Part shown: one piece after another, positions 31,275 to 32,938 of the stretch
How the letters are laid out: each line of letters starts with the position of its first letter
Position numbering within the stretch: the stretch's first letter is position 1
Virus record (IMG/VR): IMGVR_UViG_3300045971_000012
Coordinates: 1 to 32,938 of that record
DNA: 32,938 nucleotides
From: a virus
Strand: one strand, 5' to 3'
Translations under genes and position numbers: made by a program
Notes under the pieces: generated by a model
What the model saw: the letters and a program-made list of their open reading frames with translations, nothing else
Databases searched by the model: none
What the model was told of the DNA's origin: nothing

Positions 31275-31562
31275 CTACTTGTGTCCATCGTTACGCTTAA
31301 GAGAGCCATCCGAATTTCGTGAGAAACTGCGGTTTTGATGTTGGGAAACAACTCGTGTATTTGACAAAGAATTTGCTCCACCTTTTGAGAGTGGGTGGAT
31401 GTGATCGAGGTCTTTCCCGTCGCCTTTGTGCGTAATGCCTTTAGCATTAGCTTGTCTACGTAGAGTAGTCCGTTCTGATCGGGCGTGAATAGCTGCTGGC
31501 TTTCCTGCGTAGAGTTTGTATTCTTTTTTATAATCTCTTTTTCCATTGGTCATGTACGGCAA
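31275..31562 (-). CDS. HNH endonuclease associated with terminase
   Basis: The 95-residue product has RDYKKEYKLYAGKPAAIHAR at the N-terminus and the HNH core KGDGKDLDHIHPLSKGGANS. The first His of the motif is in DLDHIHP and the Asn in 'SNTRVVSQHQNRS'. HNH proteins next to terminases can assist packaging-end cleavage in some phages. TTG 31560-31562 is the likely start: AAGGAG lies seven bases upstream, whereas the in-frame ATG at 31553 is 16 bases away. One base separates it from the small terminase stop. Catalytic residues look complete but activity is untested. Confidence 0.75.
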   Translation of the reverse strand: MPYMTNGKRDYKKEYKLYAGKPAAIHARSERTTLRRQANAKGITHKGDGKDLDHIHPLSKGGANSLSNTRVVSQHQNRSFSRNSDGSLKRNDGHK

Positions 31563-31563
31563 G

Positions 31564-32115
31564 TTAACTCTCCTTCACATCCTCTACGTCAACAGTTCGG
31601 GAGGCATTTGTATTTTGTTCAATCTTCTTCGTAGCCATGTCAGCAAACTTCTCAGCAAGCTTCAGGAGTTTATCTTCAATGTGATCTTCTGTCTGTTCAG
31701 GACGTTCTGCCCGTTCTAGCTGTTCATGCTTGTCTGCCATGTCAATGGCAACCCTGTGGGCATCCTTCATGTTGACTGGCTTGCGTACCACCACACCAGT
31801 TTTCTGGTCAAATTGGAAGTCTCCATTGGTCAACCTGTCTTCGACTACAGCCAAAGCACCATCTACCAACTTACGGATTCGAGTGGAAAGTTGAACCTTC
31901 TCAGAACTCTTAATTTCAAGGACAGCATCTTTCCACCATGTCTGGGCTTTCCAAACACGAAGAGTAATCTCTGGGATGTTCAGGATTCGACTGGTCAATG
32001 CAAGGTTACCAAGCAACAGGTAGCTGTTCACAGCTTCCATTCTTTGCTTCTCAGACCAACGCAAGTTTGTCTCAGCTAGGGTAGAACGATCTTTCGTTAC
32101 AGGAACATAAGCCAT
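31564..32115 (-). CDS. Terminase small subunit
   Basis: Recognises packaging sites and feeds DNA to the large subunit. The 183-residue product (start ATG 32113-32115, AGAAGG upstream) has a helix-turn-helix-like N-terminus: LRWSEKQRMEAVNSYLLLGN, then ALTSRILNIPEITLRVWKAQ. The charged middle (LVDGALAVVEDRLTNGDFQF, then HRVAIDMADKHEQ) and acidic C-terminus are typical oligomerisation and motor-contact regions. It lies directly before the HNH and large terminase genes. A longer frame up to 32133 exists, but that extension has no start signal better than this ATG. The ATG shares a base with the stop of the upstream gene. Confidence 0.8.
   Translation of the reverse strand: MAYVPVTKDRSTLAETNLRWSEKQRMEAVNSYLLLGNLALTSRILNIPEITLRVWKAQTWWKDAVLEIKSSEKVQLSTRIRKLVDGALAVVEDRLTNGDFQFDQKTGVVVRKPVNMKDAHRVAIDMADKHEQLERAERPEQTEDHIEDKLLKLAEKFADMATKKIEQNTNASRTVDVEDVKES
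31570..31575 (-). promoter_or_regulatory. Shine-Dalgarno deciding a TTG start for the HNH gene
   Basis: AAGGAG (read on the - strand) is seven bases before TTG 31560-31562 and 16 bases before ATG 31553. It overlaps the end of the small terminase coding region and supports the TTG start. Confidence 0.65.
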
Positions 32116-32327
32116 TAAACACCTTCTCCACAATCAAGTTCACCGATGTACTGACTTCCATCAATTTGAGTGAAACGAAACTTAACAGTTCCATTGGTGC
32201 CCTTGGGACAAGCCCATTCTATCTTGGCACCATCTGCCCATTTGCCGACAAAGATTTGTAGGTCGGCAGCAATTACTGTTGTAACGAGCAGCAAAGCTGC
32301 GAGTGAAGCAATGAGTTTCTTAGACAA
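32115..32327 (-). CDS. Small exported protein with N-terminal signal peptide
   Basis: The start is TTG 32325-32327, with AAGGA seven bases upstream; the ATG at 32343-32345 would have no proper ribosome-binding site. The 70-residue product has MSKKLIASLAALLLVTTVIA, a classic basic-then-hydrophobic signal sequence with a likely cut after A20. The mature part has two cysteines (C39 and C66, able to form a disulfide outside the cytoplasm). There is no lipobox. It is the first gene of the late operon and its stop overlaps the small terminase ATG. Function unknown; a periplasmic or superinfection role is only a guess. Confidence 0.65.
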   Translation of the reverse strand: MSKKLIASLAALLLVTTVIAADLQIFVGKWADGAKIEWACPKGTNGTVKFRFTQIDGSQYIGELDCGEGV

Positions 32328-32334
32328 GATTGTT

Positions 32335-32339
32335 TCCTT
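32335..32339 (-). promoter_or_regulatory. Shine-Dalgarno for the first late gene, selecting a TTG start
   Basis: AAGGA on the - strand, seven bases before TTG 32325-32327. It lies inside the longer ATG-started frame, which indicates that the upstream ATG is not used. Confidence 0.65.
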
Positions 32340-32355
32340 AAACATGTTTTATGGA

Positions 32356-32377
32356 GCAAAACAACGCAGTTGTTTGC
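32356..32377 (-). other. 5' leader hairpin of the late transcript
   Basis: On the - strand GCAAACAAC and GTTGTTTTGC form a 9-bp stem with one bulged T around loop TGC. It begins only a few bases after the expected transcription start of the promoter just upstream, so it would be a 5'-terminal stem-loop that could stabilise the late mRNA. Confidence 0.55.
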
Positions 32378-32387
32378 GACTACCTAT

Positions 32388-32417
32388 ATTATAACACTAA
32401 TTGACTTGACAAGTCAA
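32388..32417 (-). promoter_or_regulatory. Late-operon sigma70-type promoter
   Basis: On the - strand -35 TTGACT (32412-32417) and a perfect -10 TATAAT (32388-32393) are separated by 18 bases. Transcription would start near 32381, giving a leader of about 54 bases before the first late gene at 32327. It is the only strong promoter seen for the long leftward operon. Confidence 0.75.
32401..32417. promoter_or_regulatory. Palindromic operator candidate over the -35 of the late promoter
   Basis: TTGACTTG-A-CAAGTCAA is a perfect 8-bp inverted repeat with a single central base. It fills the -35 box and upstream half of the spacer, the place where a dimeric regulator would block or aid RNA polymerase. 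Confidence 0.6.
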
Positions 32418-32457
32418 GTAGTAATAGTAAACAAGATAGTAAAGTAAATTTATTTTT

Positions 32458-32480
32458 ACAAAGTACTTGACAAAGTACTT
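32458..32480. repeat. Tandem direct repeat of an 11-bp palindromic unit
   Basis: ACAAAGTACTT occurs at 32458-32468 and again at 32470-32480, a period of 12. Each unit contains the self-complementary AAGTACTT. A TTGACA hexamer at 32467-32472 spans the junction; with TACCCT at 32490-32495 (17-base spacing) it could be a weak rightward promoter. Confidence 0.5.
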
Positions 32481-32526
32481 TTAGTATGATACCCTAATAT
32501 ATAAGTTATATAGTATTATACTTATA

Positions 32527-32550
32527 ACAAGAATACTAAGGTATTCTTGT
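32527..32550. repeat. Perfect 10-bp inverted repeat with TAAG loop
   Basis: ACAAGAATAC-TAAG-GTATTCTTGT. It could fold as an RNA hairpin or bind a dimeric protein. There is no T-run, so it is not a standard terminator. Confidence 0.6.
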
Positions 32551-32566
32551 AAGTAGTATTATTCTA

Positions 32567-32582
32567 ATACAATGTATTGTAT
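32567..32582. repeat. Perfect 7-bp inverted repeat
   Basis: ATACAAT-GT-ATTGTAT, about 16 bases after the previous inverted repeat, in the same AT-rich stretch. Confidence 0.5.
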
Positions 32583-32670
32583 GTAAGTTATATGAGTGTG
32601 TATTACGTAGCGTATTACTACCCCCATGTAAGCTTACTTGTACGCGAGCCTTAGCGAGCGACATTAACAT

Positions 32671-32717
32671 GGCCCTAGAAGGGCCTTAGAAGCCTCTGTA
32701 CGCCACGACTAGTGGCG
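32671..32717. repeat. Two GC-rich hairpins
   Basis: GGCCCT-AGA-AGGGCC (32671-32685) and CGCCAC-GACTA-GTGGCG (32701-32717), each a perfect 6-bp stem with a tight loop. They stand in a GC-richer patch after the AT-rich repeats. Neither is followed by a T-run. Possible RNA structures or protein sites near a genome control region. Confidence 0.5.
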
Positions 32718-32938
32718 GGTTGGTACTACCCCAGCTTAACCCCTGACTAATGCGTTGTAGGCCCTATAAACCATTTCTCTACCACCCCAGTATAAAAAAA
32801 TTATAAAAAACATAACAGAGTGGGTTACGTAAAATCCCTAGCCATGAAGTTTTCCCCCCACCCCCCCTCAAGGTGTAAATGTGGTGCTCTGAGTTGTGGC
32901 ATGTCCATAACATACATTTCATTCACTTAGGCGACTAG

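Larger units (their letters stand above)
32346..32938. other. Non-coding control region at the window's right end
   Basis: Nearly 600 bases without a convincing gene. Reading right from the late operon it holds the 5' leader hairpin, late promoter and operator-like palindrome (32356-32417), an AT-rich repeat-dense stretch (about 32420-32600), two GC hairpins (32671-32717), an A/T-rich patch (about 32792-32815) and a C-rich tract (about 32854-32867, C6-A-C7). Tiny frames exist (e.g. 32592-32654 and 32844-32930 on +) but have no good ribosome-binding site. The layout would suit a junction between divergent modules, an origin or a genome end; none is proved. Confidence 0.6.

Noticed and set aside
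31250-31546. 98-residue - strand frame overlapping the HNH gene in another frame
   Set aside because: The alternative frame has the HNH motif and the good ribosome-binding site; this one is Thr/Lys/Ser-rich without motif.
32592-32654. 20-residue ORF (ATG at 32592) in the right non-coding region
   Set aside because: Weak ribosome-binding site and Tyr-rich, chance-like product in a repeat-rich stretch; not distinguishable from noise.
32844-32930. 28-residue Cys/Pro-containing ORF near the right edge
   Set aside because: Built partly on the C-rich tract, no ribosome-binding site; likely chance.
1-32938. tRNA genes, CRISPR arrays, integrase or insertion sequences
   Set aside because: No cloverleaf with a plausible anticodon arm, no regularly spaced repeats, and no recombinase or transposase motifs were seen by eye in either strand. 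A tRNA scan would settle the first.

Overview
The window is part of a tailed double-stranded DNA bacteriophage genome with the gene set of a podovirus. Several genes point to a P22-like short-tailed virion: a P22-type portal, gp4-like and gp10-like connector proteins, beta-helix tailspikes, large internal (ejected) virion proteins, and no tape-measure or tail-sheath genes. The endolysin type and tailspikes suggest a Gram-negative host, but the species cannot be read from the sequence. No integrase, repressor, tRNA, CRISPR array or insertion sequence was seen. The window does not contain the whole genome, because the first gene is cut by the left edge and the DNA polymerase, helicase and primase region is missing.

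Left arm (1-3156, + strand): the end of the early/metabolic module. It holds the tail of a metallophosphoesterase, an endonuclease VII-like HNH protein overlapping it, a DUF3310 protein, three tightly overlapping small ORFs, a probable class II (B12-dependent) ribonucleotide reductase, a small zinc-ribbon protein and two tiny ORFs. A strong hairpin terminator at 3164-3201 closes this arm where it meets the convergent late operon.

Right arm (3200-32327, all - strand, read right to left): one long late operon. In transcription order it encodes a small exported protein, small terminase, HNH protein, large terminase, portal, a small protein, a GroES-like co-chaperonin, scaffold, a head protein, a decoration protein and the major capsid protein. 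A hairpin, one more head protein and a strong terminator follow. Next come a run of small structural proteins, a ten-repeat 'ATQ..NTA' protein, a zinc-ribbon protein, a 1-TM coiled-coil protein, a 3TM holin-like protein, tailspike 2, a fibre protein, tailspike 1, a second small membrane protein, an adaptor-like protein, the gp4-like and gp10-like proteins, a tail protein and three internal virion proteins. The operon ends with a 1875-residue polyvalent protein carrying an ADP-ribosyltransferase-like domain and a GH24 endolysin. Most neighbours overlap or are separated by fewer than 25 bases, so translational coupling is the rule.

Right end (32328-32938): no gene of useful size. It holds a sigma70-type promoter for the late operon whose -35 is covered by a perfect 8+1+8 inverted repeat, a hairpin at the very 5' end of the leader, an AT-rich stretch dense in direct and inverted repeats, two GC-rich hairpins and a C-rich tract at the edge. 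This is the main candidate control region, and possibly a replication or genome-end region. The most unusual items are the ART-bearing polyvalent protein, the phage co-chaperonin, the operator-like palindrome with leader hairpin, and the two-step attenuation after the capsid gene.
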